Below the pieces are notes generated by a model. That model was not told where the DNA came from. It saw nothing but the letters and a program-made list of their open reading frames with translations, and searched no databases. A stretch of 64,000 bases of DNA from Sphingomonas vulcanisoli (GTDB lineage Bacteria; Pseudomonadota; Alphaproteobacteria; Sphingomonadales; Sphingomonadaceae), in contig NZ_JAAOZC010000001.1 of assembly GCF_011761305.1 (NCBI RefSeq), positions 1 through 64,000 on the forward strand. The letters are read 5' to 3'. The translations under genes were made by a program, and so were the position numbers. Numbering within the stretch: position 1 is the stretch's first letter; every line of letters starts with the position of its first letter. Shown here piece by piece: positions 53,717 to 63,193 of this stretch.

Positions 53717-55369
53717 ATGCACGACCGTGAGTCGATGGAATATGACGTGGTGATCGTCGGCGGGGGCCCCGCCGGCCTTTCCGCCGCGATCCGCCTCAAA
53801 CAGCTTGCCGCCGAGCAGGGCCGGGAGGTTTCGGTCTGCGTACTGGAGAAGGGCTCGGAGATCGGCGCGCATATCCTTTCCGGCGCGGTGATCGATCCGA
53901 TCGCGCTCGATGAATTGCTGCCCGATTGGCGCGAAGACGGCTGCGCGCTGGCCGAGGTGCCCGTCACCGAGAACCATCACTGGTTCCTCTCGGCCAAGGG
54001 CAAGGTCGGCATGCCGCACCTGTTCACGCCCGGCTTCATGCACAACAAGGGCACCTACACCGGATCGCTCGGCAATCTCTGCCGCTGGCTGGCGGGCAAG
54101 GCCGAGGAACTGGGCGTCGAAATCTTCCCCGGCTTCGCCGCCGCCGAAGTGCTGTTCAACGAGGATGGTTCGGTGAAGGGCGTCGCCACCGGCGACATGG
54201 GCGTGGCGCGCGATGGCGAGCATAAGCCCGATTACCAGCCCGGCATGGAGCTCCACGCGGGCTACACCTTCTTCGCCGAAGGCGCGCGCGGCAGCCTCAC
54301 CAAGGAAGTGAAGCGCATCTTCGATCTGGAGCGCGATTGCCAGCCGCAGGTCTATGGCCTCGGCATGAAGGAATTGTGGGATATCGATCCCAAGAAGCAT
54401 GTCCCCGGCCGCGTCATCCACACGCAGGGCTGGCCGCTGAAGGACGAGGTCGGCGGCGGCTTCCTCTATCATCAGGCGAACGGCCAGGTGGCGCTCGGCT
54501 TCGTCGTCGGCCTCGGCTACAAGAATCCGTACCTCTATCCGTTCGAGGAATTCCAGCGCTGGAAGCAGCACCCGGCGATCCGCGAAATCCTCGAAGGCGG
54601 GCGGCGCGTCTCTTATGGTGCGCGGGCGATCAACGAGGGCGGCTGGCAGTCCGTGCCGACGCTTGCTTTCCCCGGCGGCGCGCTGATCGGCTGTTCGGCG
54701 GGCTTCGTGAACGTGCCGCGCATCAAGGGCACGCATACCGCGATGAAGAGCGGGATGCTCGCGGCGGAAGCGGCATTCGCGGCACTCGGCGCCGGTCGGC
54801 GGAGCGATACGCTGGAGAGCTACCAGCCCGCGCTCAACGAGAGCTGGATCGCCAAGGAGTTGAAGACCGTCCGCAATGCCGAGCCTGCCATCGCCAAGTT
54901 CGGCCCGGCGCTCGGCACGGTCGTCGCCGGCACCGATATGTGGATGCGCAGCCTCAAGATCGGCCTGCCGTTCACGCTGAAACATCACCGCGATAATGAG
55001 ACGCTGTACCGCAAGGATATGGTCGCGCCGATCGCCTACCCGAAGCCCGATGGCGTGATCAGCTTCGATCGCCTCTCCTCGGTGTTCCTGTCGAACACCA
55101 ATCATGAGGAGGATCAGCCGATCCACCTGACGCTCAAGGATGCAACCGTGCCGGTGCGGATCAATCTGCCCCTCTATGACGAGCCTGCGCAGCGTTACTG
55201 CCCGGCGGGCGTTTACGAGATCGTGGGCGAGGACGTTGGCGATCCGCGCCTGCAGATCAACGCGCAGAATTGCGTCCACTGCAAGACCTGCGACATCAAG
55301 GATCCCACCCAGAACATCAATTGGGTGGTGCCGGAGGGCGGAGGCGGACCCAATTACCCCAATATGTGA
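53717..55369 (+). CDS. electron transfer flavoprotein-ubiquinone oxidoreductase
   Basis: A 550-residue membrane-associated flavoprotein passing electrons from ETF to ubiquinone during fatty and amino acid oxidation. FAD-binding [20 protein letters not shown] at the start, [36 protein letters not shown], and the C-terminal cluster domain CPAGVYEIV plus [20 protein letters not shown], giving four cysteines for a 4Fe-4S centre. Length is typical. ATG 53717 or 53735 may be used. Opens a chain of same-strand genes. Confidence 0.97.
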   Translation: MHDRESMEYDVVIVGGGPAGLSAAIRLKQLAAEQGREVSVCVLEKGSEIGAHILSGAVIDPIALDELLPDWREDGCALAEVPVTENHHWFLSAKGKVGMPHLFTPGFMHNKGTYTGSLGNLCRWLAGKAEELGVEIFPGFAAAEVLFNEDGSVKGVATGDMGVARDGEHKPDYQPGMELHAGYTFFAEGARGSLTKEVKRIFDLERDCQPQVYGLGMKELWDIDPKKHVPGRVIHTQGWPLKDEVGGGFLYHQANGQVALGFVVGLGYKNPYLYPFEEFQRWKQHPAIREILEGGRRVSYGARAINEGGWQSVPTLAFPGGALIGCSAGFVNVPRIKGTHTAMKSGMLAAEAAFAALGAGRRSDTLESYQPALNESWIAKELKTVRNAEPAIAKFGPALGTVVAGTDMWMRSLKIGLPFTLKHHRDNETLYRKDMVAPIAYPKPDGVISFDRLSSVFLSNTNHEEDQPIHLTLKDATVPVRINLPLYDEPAQRYCPAGVYEIVGEDVGDPRLQINAQNCVHCKTCDIKDPTQNINWVVPEGGGGPNYPNM

Positions 55370-55388
55370 GTGTTTCGGGAGACGAGCT

Positions 55389-57020
55389 TTGAAGCGCCTG
55401 ACCCCCTTCGTCCTGTTCGCGCTCGCCGGCCCCGCGCTGGCCTCGGCGCCGGCGATGAGCGATGCGCAGCGCTACGTCCGCTTCCGCGCCGCCGATGCGG
55501 CGGGGGATCTCGGCGGGGCGAGCGTGGAGATGCAGGCGCTTTTGGCGGGCGAGGGCGGCAGCGTAACGCTGGCGCAGCGCGCTTATCGGCAGGGGATGGT
55601 CGCGGGCGATCACGCGCTGGCGCTCAACGCCGCGCATATCCTCGACAAGCAGGGGCAATTGCCGCCCGATGGCCCGTTGCTGTTTGCGGTCGATGCGATC
55701 CGCGACAAGGATTGGGTGGCGGCGCGCGCCAGCGTCGATCGGCTGAACAGCGGCAAGCTCTTCGCTTTCCTGGCGCCGCTGCTGCGGGCGTGGATCACGC
55801 TGGGTGAAGGTAGCGGCGATCCGCTGCTGGCGCTGGAAGACGCGCGCAGCAGCGGTCTCTCGGCGGCCTATTACAGCTCGACCAGGGCGCTGATCCTGCT
55901 GGCCAGCGGCCAGACCGATGCCGCGATCGCGCTGATCAAGAGCCAGCCCCAGTTCGGGGCGCGCATCCGCATCCTGGCCGCGGCGGAACTCGCCCGTGCC
56001 AAGCGTCAGCCCGAGGCGATCGCGCTGCTCGCCGGCAATGACGGGCCTTCGGGCGAAGCGCGGGCGATGCTGGCGCGCGATGGCCGGATCGATGTCCGCA
56101 TGAACGGCGCGGCGGCGGGCGTCTCCGAGTTGCTGACGCAGGTGGCGGTGGATTTGAGCCGCCAGCGGCTTGCCCCCGTGGCGATCCTGATCGCTCGGAT
56201 GGCGACCTTTGCCGATCCAGGGAACAGTACCGCCTGGATCGCCACCGCCAACCTGCTCGCGCTGACCAAGCGGCCCGCGGCGGCGGCGCTGGCGCTGGAC
56301 CATGTCGCGTCCGGCGATCCTTTCGCCCAGAGCGCGGAATCGCTCCGCCTCTCGCTGCTGCTGGATGGCGGCGACAAGGATGCGGCGCTCGCCGTGGTCG
56401 CCAGGGATGTGCGTAGCGCCGGTGACGATGCTGCGGTGTGGGAGCGGGCGGGCGATACCTATCTGGCGCTCGATCATTCCGACGATGCCGCGAAAGCCTA
56501 TCAAAAGGCGGTGGCGTTGACCGATCCGGCGGCCAAGGATTCGCTCTGGCCGCGCTATCTCCAGCTCGGCACCGCGCTGGAGAATACGGACGATTGGGCC
56601 GGTGCCAAGGCGGCGCTGGAGAAAGCGGTGGCGCTGGCGCCCGATCAGCCGGTGGCGCTCAACCACCTCGGCTATTCCTTGCTCTCGCGGCGCGAGGATT
56701 TGCCGCGCGCGGTGCAATTGATCGATCAGGCGAGCCGGCTGCGGCCCGACGATACCGCGATCACCGATTCGCTCGGCTGGGCGCGGTTCGTCAACGGCGA
56801 TACGGCGGGGGCGCTGCCGCTGCTGGAGCATGCCGCCGCCGCCGATCCCGGCGAGCCGACGATCAACGAGCATCTCGGCGATATCTATTGGGCGACCGGG
56901 CGGCGGATCGAGGCGCGCTATGCCTGGCGCGCGGCGCTGGTCGGCGCGGACGACAAGGACAAGAGCCGGCTCGATACCAAGATCGCCGACGGCTGGACGC
57001 AGGCGACCGCGTCGCCGTGA
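55389..57020 (+). CDS. exported tetratricopeptide-repeat protein
   Basis: 543 residues with a signal peptide (LTPFVLFALAGPALASA). The body is alpha-helical and Ala-rich, with recognisable TPR units in the C-terminal half (for example AAVWERAGDTYLALDHSDDA, WPRYLQLGTALENTDDWAGA, PVALNHLGYSLLSRREDLPR, PTINEHLGDIYWATGRRIEA). The function is unknown, but such proteins scaffold envelope complexes. The start is the TTG at 55389 with GGGAGACGAG upstream. It ends by overlapping ispE as GTGA. Confidence 0.88.
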   Translation: MKRLTPFVLFALAGPALASAPAMSDAQRYVRFRAADAAGDLGGASVEMQALLAGEGGSVTLAQRAYRQGMVAGDHALALNAAHILDKQGQLPPDGPLLFAVDAIRDKDWVAARASVDRLNSGKLFAFLAPLLRAWITLGEGSGDPLLALEDARSSGLSAAYYSSTRALILLASGQTDAAIALIKSQPQFGARIRILAAAELARAKRQPEAIALLAGNDGPSGEARAMLARDGRIDVRMNGAAAGVSELLTQVAVDLSRQRLAPVAILIARMATFADPGNSTAWIATANLLALTKRPAAAALALDHVASGDPFAQSAESLRLSLLLDGGDKDAALAVVARDVRSAGDDAAVWERAGDTYLALDHSDDAAKAYQKAVALTDPAAKDSLWPRYLQLGTALENTDDWAGAKAALEKAVALAPDQPVALNHLGYSLLSRREDLPRAVQLIDQASRLRPDDTAITDSLGWARFVNGDTAGALPLLEHAAAADPGEPTINEHLGDIYWATGRRIEARYAWRAALVGADDKDKSRLDTKIADGWTQATASP

Positions 57021-57841
57021 CGCTCACTGAAACGGCTTACGCCAAGATCAACCTCGCGCTGCATGTGCGGGCGCGCGAGGCGAGCGGCTATCACGCCATC
57101 GAGACTTTTTTCGCCTTCGCCGAGGATGGCGACCGGCTGACGCTGAGCGATGCGCCGGGGCTGGTGATCGAGGGGGAGTTCGCCGCCGGGCTCCAGGCCG
57201 ATGGCGATAATCTGGTGACGCGGGCGGCGGTCGCTTTCGCCGAGGCGTTCGGAACCGAGGCTCGGGGCTTCCGGCTCGAAAAGGCGCTGCCGATCGCGGC
57301 AGGGATCGGCGGGGGATCGGCGGATGCGGCGGCGGCGCTGCGCCTGCTCGCGCGGGCCGAGGGTGTCACCGAGGACGATCCGCGGCTGATGACGATCGCC
57401 GCCGGGCTGGGCGCGGATGTGCCCGCTTGCCTGCTCTCGCGCACCTGCCGGGGGACGGGGCGGGGCGATGAACTGGCGTCCGTCGAGCCGGGGCGGCTGG
57501 CGGGGATGGCGCTGCTGCTCGTCAACCCGCGTCTGCCGCTGGCGACCGGGCCGGTGTTTCAGGGCTGGGACGGGCAGGATCGCGGAGCACTGGCCGAGGG
57601 TGATCCGCTGGACGTGGCGCTGGACGCGCGCAACGATCTCGAACCGCCCGCCCGCGCCCTCCGGCCCGAGATCGATGCGGTGCTGGCCACGCTACGTGCG
57701 CAGGCTGGCGTGGTGCTGGCGCGGATGTCCGGATCGGGCGCCACCTGCTTCGCGCTCTTCGGAAACGATGCCGCGCGCGATACGGCGGCGGCGGCGATGC
57801 CCGCAGGCTGGTGGCAAATGGCGACGCGGGTGCGCGGATGA
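57017..57841 (+). CDS. ispE: 4-diphosphocytidyl-2-C-methyl-D-erythritol kinase
   Basis: A 274-residue GHMP kinase of the MEP pathway. ETAYAKINLALHVRAREASG is the N-terminal substrate loop with the conserved Lys, PIAAGIGGGSADAAAAL the phosphate-binding loop, GADVPACLL a further conserved stretch, and RMSGSGATCFALF the C-terminal motif. The start is the GTG at 57017 overlapping the TPR gene stop; the stop overlaps the next gene as ATGA. Confidence 0.96.
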   Translation: MTLTETAYAKINLALHVRAREASGYHAIETFFAFAEDGDRLTLSDAPGLVIEGEFAAGLQADGDNLVTRAAVAFAEAFGTEARGFRLEKALPIAAGIGGGSADAAAALRLLARAEGVTEDDPRLMTIAAGLGADVPACLLSRTCRGTGRGDELASVEPGRLAGMALLLVNPRLPLATGPVFQGWDGQDRGALAEGDPLDVALDARNDLEPPARALRPEIDAVLATLRAQAGVVLARMSGSGATCFALFGNDAARDTAAAAMPAGWWQMATRVRG

Positions 57842-58554
57842 GCCCGATCTCCATTGCCGGGGACGCGGCCGCCGGCCTGCTGCTGATCACCGATCATGCT
57901 TCGAACCATGTGCCGGAAGGTGTCGATCTTGGGGTGGATCCGGCGCTGCTCCACGAGCATGTCGCGATCGATATCGGCGTCGATCCGCTGGGGCGGGCCT
58001 TGTGCGCGGCGCTTGGCTGTCCCGGGCTGCTCGGGCCGATCTCCCGGCTGGTGATCGATCTCAACCGCGAGGAAGATGCCCCCGGGCTGATCCCCACCGC
58101 CAGCGATGGCCATCGCATTCCGGGCAATATCGCGCTGGATGCGGACGCTCATGCGGCGCGGATCGAACACTATTGGCGGCCCTACCATAACGCAGTGGCG
58201 GAAAGCATCGCCACTAACGCGCCGAAGCTGCTGATCTCGCTCCACAGCTTCACGCCGATGCTTCGGGAGGGCGGCGCTGACCGGCCTTGGCAGATAGGCG
58301 TGCTCTACAATCAGGACGATCGTGCCGCGCGGATTGCGATTCCGCTGCTCGAAGCGGCGGAGATCGTCACCGGCGATAACCAGCCTTATTCGGGCAAAGT
58401 GCTCAACGCGACGATGAACGCGCATGGCGAGGCCAACGGCATTCCCTATCTCGGCCTCGAAGTGCGGCAGGATCTGATCGGGGATGGGCCTGGCGTGGCG
58501 GCGTGGGCGGAGCGGCTGGCGCCGATCATCGCCGCGACGCGGGATGCGCTGTAA
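57838..58554 (+). CDS. N-formylglutamate amidohydrolase family protein
   Basis: 238 residues of the HutG-type (N-formylglutamate deformylase) fold: LLITDHASNHVPEG, DIGVDPLGRAL, RLVIDLNREEDAPGLI, LLISLHSFTPML and NGIPYLGLEVRQDLI. Zinc-dependent removal of formate from N-formyl amino acids, or a related amide. No hut genes are adjacent, so the physiological substrate is unsure. It overlaps both neighbours. Confidence 0.92.
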   Translation: MSPISIAGDAAAGLLLITDHASNHVPEGVDLGVDPALLHEHVAIDIGVDPLGRALCAALGCPGLLGPISRLVIDLNREEDAPGLIPTASDGHRIPGNIALDADAHAARIEHYWRPYHNAVAESIATNAPKLLISLHSFTPMLREGGADRPWQIGVLYNQDDRAARIAIPLLEAAEIVTGDNQPYSGKVLNATMNAHGEANGIPYLGLEVRQDLIGDGPGVAAWAERLAPIIAATRDAL

Positions 58555-59984
58555 TGTCGGCATCCCATTATTGGCCGCAGCTCGAAGGCATCGAACAGAC
58601 CGCGGTGCTGACCGCTGCGGAAACCCGCGCCGCCGAGCAGGCGCTGTTCGATGGCGGCATCGCGCCGATCGATCTGATGGAGCAGGCGGGGCAGGCGGCG
58701 GCGGCGATCATCGCCGAACGGTTTGCGGGGCGGACGATGCTGGTCGCCTGCGGCCCCGGCAACAATGGTGGCGACGGCTATGTCATCGCGCGGGCGCTCG
58801 CCGAGCGCGGGTTTGTGGTGCGCGTTGTGGCGCTGGCGGATCCCCGCACCGACTCGGCCAAGGCGATGCGCGCGCGCTGGACGGGGCCGGTCGAAGCGAT
58901 TGCGGGCGTGGCCGAGCCAGCGGAGGTGGCGATCGATGCGCTGTTCGGCAGCGGCCAGACCCGCGCGCTTGCCCCCGATCTTGCGCAATGGCTGCGTGCG
59001 GCGGGCAAGCAGCGCATCGCGATCGATCTGCCGAGCGGCACGGTCACCGATACCGGTGCTGCCGAGGGCGATCTGCCCAATAATGCGCTGACCATTGCCA
59101 TCGGCGCGCTCAAGCCCGCGCACCTGTTGCTGCCCGCCGCCACGCTCTCCGATCGCACGGTGCTGGCGCCGATCGATCTGCCGATCCCAGCCGATCACAA
59201 ACTCCACCTCGTGACGCCGCCGCCACTGCGCGATCCCCATCCTGGCGACAACAAATATACCCGCGGCAAGGTGGTGGTGATCGGCGGCGCGATGGCCGGC
59301 GCCGCGCACCTGAGTGCGATCGCCGCGATGCGCAGCGGCGCGGGCTATGTCGAGTTGGCGCTGGACCAGACGGAGACCGCAACGCCCTATGCGCTGGTGC
59401 GGCGGTTGTGGAACGAGACGGTGCTCGCCGACGCGCGCATTTCGGCGATCGCGATCGGGCCGGGGCTGGATGATAGCGCCGAAAGCCGCGCCAAGCTGGA
59501 AGCGGTGCTGGCGGTCGATCGGCCGGCGGTGCTGGATGCAGGCGCGCTGGCGCTGCTCAAGACGATCGGGCTCGATGCTCTCAAGCGCGTCGCAGCCCCG
59601 CGCGTGCTGACGCCGCATGAGGGCGAGTTCGCGCGGCTGTTTGGGCGGATCGGCAATGATCGTCTCGCCGCCGTGCGCAAGGCTGCCGAGACCTCCGGCG
59701 CGATCGTGCTGCTCAAGGGCGGATCGACGGTGATCGCCGCGCCCGATGGCCGCGCCGCGATCACCGAGATCGCCCCGCCCTGGCTGGCGACAGCGGGGAC
59801 GGGCGATGTGCTGACCGGGATCGTCGCGACGATGCTCGCGCAGATGCCGGTCCACGGCTTCGATGCCTTCGCCGCGGTGCAGGCCGCCGTCTGGCTGCAC
59901 ATCCGCGCCGCCGAGCGCGCGGGGCCGGTGCTCATCGCCGACGATCTGCTGTTCGCGCTCAAGACGACGGTGGCGAAGGCATGA
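58554..59984 (+). CDS. nnr: bifunctional NAD(P)H-hydrate epimerase / ADP-dependent dehydratase
   Basis: A 476-residue repair enzyme for hydrated NAD(P)H. The N-terminal epimerase (YjeF_N, about 15-215) has LMEQAGQAAAAII and CGPGNNGGDGYVIARAL. The C-terminal dehydratase (about 225-470) has GKVVVIGGAMAGAAHLSAIAAM, VLTPHEGEFARLFG and ATAGTGDVLTGIVATML. The fusion equals E. coli Nnr. The ATG at 58554 overlaps the previous TAA by one base. Confidence 0.96.
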   Translation: MSASHYWPQLEGIEQTAVLTAAETRAAEQALFDGGIAPIDLMEQAGQAAAAIIAERFAGRTMLVACGPGNNGGDGYVIARALAERGFVVRVVALADPRTDSAKAMRARWTGPVEAIAGVAEPAEVAIDALFGSGQTRALAPDLAQWLRAAGKQRIAIDLPSGTVTDTGAAEGDLPNNALTIAIGALKPAHLLLPAATLSDRTVLAPIDLPIPADHKLHLVTPPPLRDPHPGDNKYTRGKVVVIGGAMAGAAHLSAIAAMRSGAGYVELALDQTETATPYALVRRLWNETVLADARISAIAIGPGLDDSAESRAKLEAVLAVDRPAVLDAGALALLKTIGLDALKRVAAPRVLTPHEGEFARLFGRIGNDRLAAVRKAAETSGAIVLLKGGSTVIAAPDGRAAITEIAPPWLATAGTGDVLTGIVATMLAQMPVHGFDAFAAVQAAVWLHIRAAERAGPVLIADDLLFALKTTVAKA

Positions 59985-59994
59985 GCCCAGAGAT

Positions 59995-61176
59995 ATGAGT
60001 ATCGTGCTGCGCTTGGCCGCGCGCGGCGACGGCGTCACCGAAGACGGCCGCCATGTTGCGCTCACCGCGCCGGGTGACGAAGTGGCGATCGATGCCGAGA
60101 TCACGCCCGGCCCGCACCATGTCACGCCGCCCTGCCGCCACTTCCCGCGCTGCGGCGGCTGCCAACTCCAGCATATCGACGATGAGAGCTATGCGGTTTT
60201 TATCGCTGAGCGGGTGACGGGTGCGCTCGGCGCGCAGAAGATCCCAGCCCCCGAACTGCGCCCCGCGCACCTCTCGCCGCCGCGCACCCGCCGCAAGGCG
60301 TCACTCCGCGCCGAGCGGATCGGCAACCGCGTGGTGATCGGCTTCAGCGAGGCGGCGAGCCATCGCATCGTCGACATGCAGGAATGCCATGTGCTGCGGC
60401 CCGAGCTGTTCGCTTTGGTCGCGCCGTTGCGGACGATGCTGCTGCCTTTGCTCAAGCGCGGGCGCCCCGTAGAGGTGGGCATGGCGATCGCGGATCAGGG
60501 TGCCGATCTGCTGCTGAGCGGGGTTTCGCCTGAGGGGCTGGAGGCGAGCGAGGCGATTTCGGCGTTCGCGCAGGGCCATGGCCTCGCGCGGCTGTCGATC
60601 GACGATGGCTATGGCGCGCAGGCCTGGTGGGAGCCCGCCCCGGTGACGGTGACGCTGGGTGGGCGAAACGTGGCGCTGCCGCCCGGCGCCTTCCTGCAGG
60701 CGACGCAGGATGGCGAGGCGGCGCTGGTAGCGGCGGTGGGCGAGGCGGTCGAAGAGGCCGAGAATGTCCTCGATCTCTTCGCCGGTCTCGGCACCTTCGC
60801 GCTGCCGCTCGCCTCGCGCGCCAAGGTCCATGCCGCAGAGGGTGCGCGCGATGCTGCGCTGGCGCTGAAGGTGGCGGGCGGGGAGCGCGTCACCGTCGAG
60901 CATCGCGATCTCTTCCGCCGCCCGCTCGATGCCAAGGAACTGGCGCGCTTCGATGCGGTGGTGCTCGATCCGCCGCGCGCCGGCGCCAAGGAACAGGCCC
61001 CTGCGCTGGCCGCCGCTGGGCCGGGGCGCATCGTCTATGTTTCCTGCAACCCCGCCACCTTCGCGCGGGATGCGCGGACGTTGATCGATGGTGGTTATGC
61101 GCTCCAATGGGTCAAGCCGGTCGGCCAGTTCCGCTGGTCGATCCATGTCGAGCTGGTCGCGCTGTTTACGCGCTGA
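59995..61176 (+). CDS. class I SAM RNA uracil-5-methyltransferase (RlmD/RumA-like)
   Basis: 393 residues. A short TRAM-like start (LRLAARGDGVTEDGRHVAL), then Fe-S cysteines Cys47, Cys53, Cys56 (CRHFPRCGGCQLQ) and Cys131 (MQECHVL). The methyltransferase domain has VLDLFAGLGTFALPLA, AVVLDPPRAGA and the catalytic-Cys motif VYVSCNPATFARD. It should methylate a uracil in rRNA or tRNA; which one cannot be told. The last 11 bases overlap the convergent ogt gene. Confidence 0.93.
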   Translation: MSIVLRLAARGDGVTEDGRHVALTAPGDEVAIDAEITPGPHHVTPPCRHFPRCGGCQLQHIDDESYAVFIAERVTGALGAQKIPAPELRPAHLSPPRTRRKASLRAERIGNRVVIGFSEAASHRIVDMQECHVLRPELFALVAPLRTMLLPLLKRGRPVEVGMAIADQGADLLLSGVSPEGLEASEAISAFAQGHGLARLSIDDGYGAQAWWEPAPVTVTLGGRNVALPPGAFLQATQDGEAALVAAVGEAVEEAENVLDLFAGLGTFALPLASRAKVHAAEGARDAALALKVAGGERVTVEHRDLFRRPLDAKELARFDAVVLDPPRAGAKEQAPALAAAGPGRIVYVSCNPATFARDARTLIDGGYALQWVKPVGQFRWSIHVELVALFTR

Positions 61177-61663
61177 GCGCCCACGGCCCCGCTTCGTGCG
61201 CCAGCAATTGTTGCTTGACCTTGAGCCCGCCCGCGAAGCCCGTGAGCGCGCCGTTCGATCCGATCACGCGGTGGCAGGGCGCGATGATCGAGAGCGGGTT
61301 GCGGCCGTTGGCGGCGCCCACCGCGCGCGTCGCGGTCGGGTGGCCGATGGCCTGCGCAATCGCGGCATAGCTGCGCGTCTCACCGAACGGGATGTCCCGC
61401 AGCGCCGCCCATACCCGCTGCTGGAACGGCGTTCCCTGCGGATCGAGTGGCACGGTGAAGGCGCGTAGGTTTCCCGCGAAATACTCGGCGAGCTGGTGCT
61501 CGGCCTCGCACAGGATCGGGTGATCGGGCGTTTCCACCAGGGGTACGAGCCGGACGCGGGCCGGACTGTCATTTTCCCACAGGATCGCGGCAAGGCCGAT
61601 ATCGCTGGCGATCAGCGTCAGACGGCCGACGGGGCTGTCGATCTGTTTGGTATAATAGGGCAT
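61166..61663 (-). CDS. ogt: methylated-DNA-protein-cysteine methyltransferase
   Basis: A 165-residue suicide repair protein for O6-alkylguanine. N-terminal ribonuclease-like half (YTKQIDSPVGRLTLIASD), then TPFQQRVWAALRDIPFGETRSYAAIA, helix-turn-helix with ATRAVGAANGRNP, and the active site IIAPCHRVIG (Cys130). GGAGAG precedes the ATG at 61663. Ogt/MGMT are hard to separate from sequence, and I give the generic symbol. Confidence 0.96.
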   Translation of the reverse strand: MPYYTKQIDSPVGRLTLIASDIGLAAILWENDSPARVRLVPLVETPDHPILCEAEHQLAEYFAGNLRAFTVPLDPQGTPFQQRVWAALRDIPFGETRSYAAIAQAIGHPTATRAVGAANGRNPLSIIAPCHRVIGSNGALTGFAGGLKVKQQLLAHEAGPWALSA

Positions 61664-61680
61664 CGATCTCTCCTGTTCGT

Positions 61681-61755
61681 ACTCCGGCGCAGGCCGGAGT
61701 CCAGAGCCATGAGCGTAGCGCTTCCAGGCCTAGGCTCCGGCCTGCGCCGGAGCAC
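61681..61755. repeat. palindromic repeat (CTCCGGC family) between ogt and pdxH
   Basis: Arms ACTCCGGCGCAGGCCGGAGT and GGCTCCGGCCTGCGCCGGAG, GCAGG subtype, with a loose middle. It sits in the divergent gap, so it does not enter a reading frame. Confidence 0.92.
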
Positions 61756-61826
61756 GATCGAGATAGTGCAATTGGGTGCCCCCGCTTCCCGTGGCTTGCG
61801 CTCAAAGCATCGGCTAGAGGGCGGGC

Positions 61827-62405
61827 ATGAGCGACGATCCCGATGCCCTGTTCGAAGCCTGGTTCGCCGAAGCCCGGGCGAGCGAGCCCAACGATCCCAA
61901 CGCGATGACCGTCGCCACCGTCGGCGCGGATGGTCAGCCCTCGGCGCGGATGGTGCTGCTCAAGGGCCATGATGCGCGCGGCTTCGTCTTTTATACCAAT
62001 TTCGAGGGACGCAAGGCGGAGGAGCTGCACGCGCAGCCGGTCGCGGCGCTGCTGTTCCACTGGAAATCGCTCAGGCGGCAGGTGCGGATCGAAGGGCCGG
62101 TGAGCATCGTCGCCGATGCGGAGGCAGATGCTTATTTCGCGACCCGCGGACGGGATTCGCAGATCGGCGCCTGGGCCTCCGATCAATCGCGTCCGCTCGC
62201 CGATCGCGCCACGTTCGAAGCGCGGTTCGAGAGCATGGCCAAGCGGTTCGAGGGCGGCGAAGTGCCGCGCCCGCCGCATTGGGGTGGCTTTCGCGTGCGC
62301 GCCGAACGGATCGAATTCTGGCAGGATCGCGCGCACCGCCTGCACGAACGCCGCCTGTTTACCCGTACAGGCGACGGCTGGACGGAAGGAATGCTCTACC
62401 CATGA
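61827..62405 (+). CDS. pdxH: pyridoxamine 5'-phosphate oxidase
   Basis: A 192-residue FMN enzyme producing pyridoxal 5'-phosphate. Motifs: [23 protein letters not shown] (FMN/PLP), [62 protein letters not shown] and HERRLFTR. The C-terminus GMLYP matches the family WxxxRLYP end. The stop overlaps the next gene as ATGA. Confidence 0.97.
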   Translation: MSDDPDALFEAWFAEARASEPNDPNAMTVATVGADGQPSARMVLLKGHDARGFVFYTNFEGRKAEELHAQPVAALLFHWKSLRRQVRIEGPVSIVADAEADAYFATRGRDSQIGAWASDQSRPLADRATFEARFESMAKRFEGGEVPRPPHWGGFRVRAERIEFWQDRAHRLHERRLFTRTGDGWTEGMLYP

Positions 62406-63193
62406 CCCGATACCCGCTCTGGCAGATCGACGCTTTCGCCGATCATCCCTTCACCGGCAATCCGGCGGCGGTGATGCCGCTGGACGCCTGGCTCGACGAT
62501 GCGGTGCTGCAGGCAATCGCGGCGGAGAATAATCTCGCCGAAACCGCCTTTACCGTCCCCTGCGACGGCGATGATGCGGACTATGAACTGCGCTGGTTCA
62601 CGCCGACGGTGGAGGTGGCGCTGTGCGGCCATGCCACGTTGGCTTCGGGGCATATCCTGCTCGGCGAACGCGATCGGGTGCGCTTTCGCACGCGCAAGTC
62701 CGGCGTGCTGACGATCGATCGGGCGGGGGACGGCTATGCGCTGACGCTGCCCGCCAAGGCACCAAGCCCGAAGCCGCTGCTGGAGATAGCGGCAGCGATG
62801 GGCGGTGAACCGATCGAGACACTTTGGCACGAAGGCGGCTATTCGGTGCTGGTCTACCCGAACGAGGCGGCGGTGCGCGCGCTGACCCCCGATTTCCGCG
62901 CGCTCAAGCCGCTAGGCGACTTCCTCTATATCGCTACCGCACAGGGGCAGACCGCCGATGTGGTAAGCCGCGCCTTCGCGCCGGGCGCGGGGATCGACGA
63001 GGATCCCGTGACCGGCTCCGCCCATGCCGCGATCGCCCCGGTGTGGGCCGAGCGGCTGGGGCGGACGCGCTTCACCGCGTATCAGGCCTCGGCGCGGGGC
63101 GGGCATCTTGGTGTCGAGCTGACGGGCGATCGCGTGATCCTTACCGGGAAATGCGTCACGGTTATCGAAGGGACGATGTGGCTGTCGGATTGA
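62402..63193 (+). CDS. PhzF-family isomerase-like protein
   Basis: 263 residues of the PhzF / diaminopimelate-epimerase fold. [20 protein letters not shown] at the start, [11 protein letters not shown] with the catalytic Glu, [20 protein letters not shown], and [19 protein letters not shown]. Family members isomerise small metabolites; no phenazine genes are near, so this is one of the common housekeeping paralogues of unknown substrate. Coupled to pdxH by ATGA. Confidence 0.94.
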   Translation: MTRYPLWQIDAFADHPFTGNPAAVMPLDAWLDDAVLQAIAAENNLAETAFTVPCDGDDADYELRWFTPTVEVALCGHATLASGHILLGERDRVRFRTRKSGVLTIDRAGDGYALTLPAKAPSPKPLLEIAAAMGGEPIETLWHEGGYSVLVYPNEAAVRALTPDFRALKPLGDFLYIATAQGQTADVVSRAFAPGAGIDEDPVTGSAHAAIAPVWAERLGRTRFTAYQASARGGHLGVELTGDRVILTGKCVTVIEGTMWLSD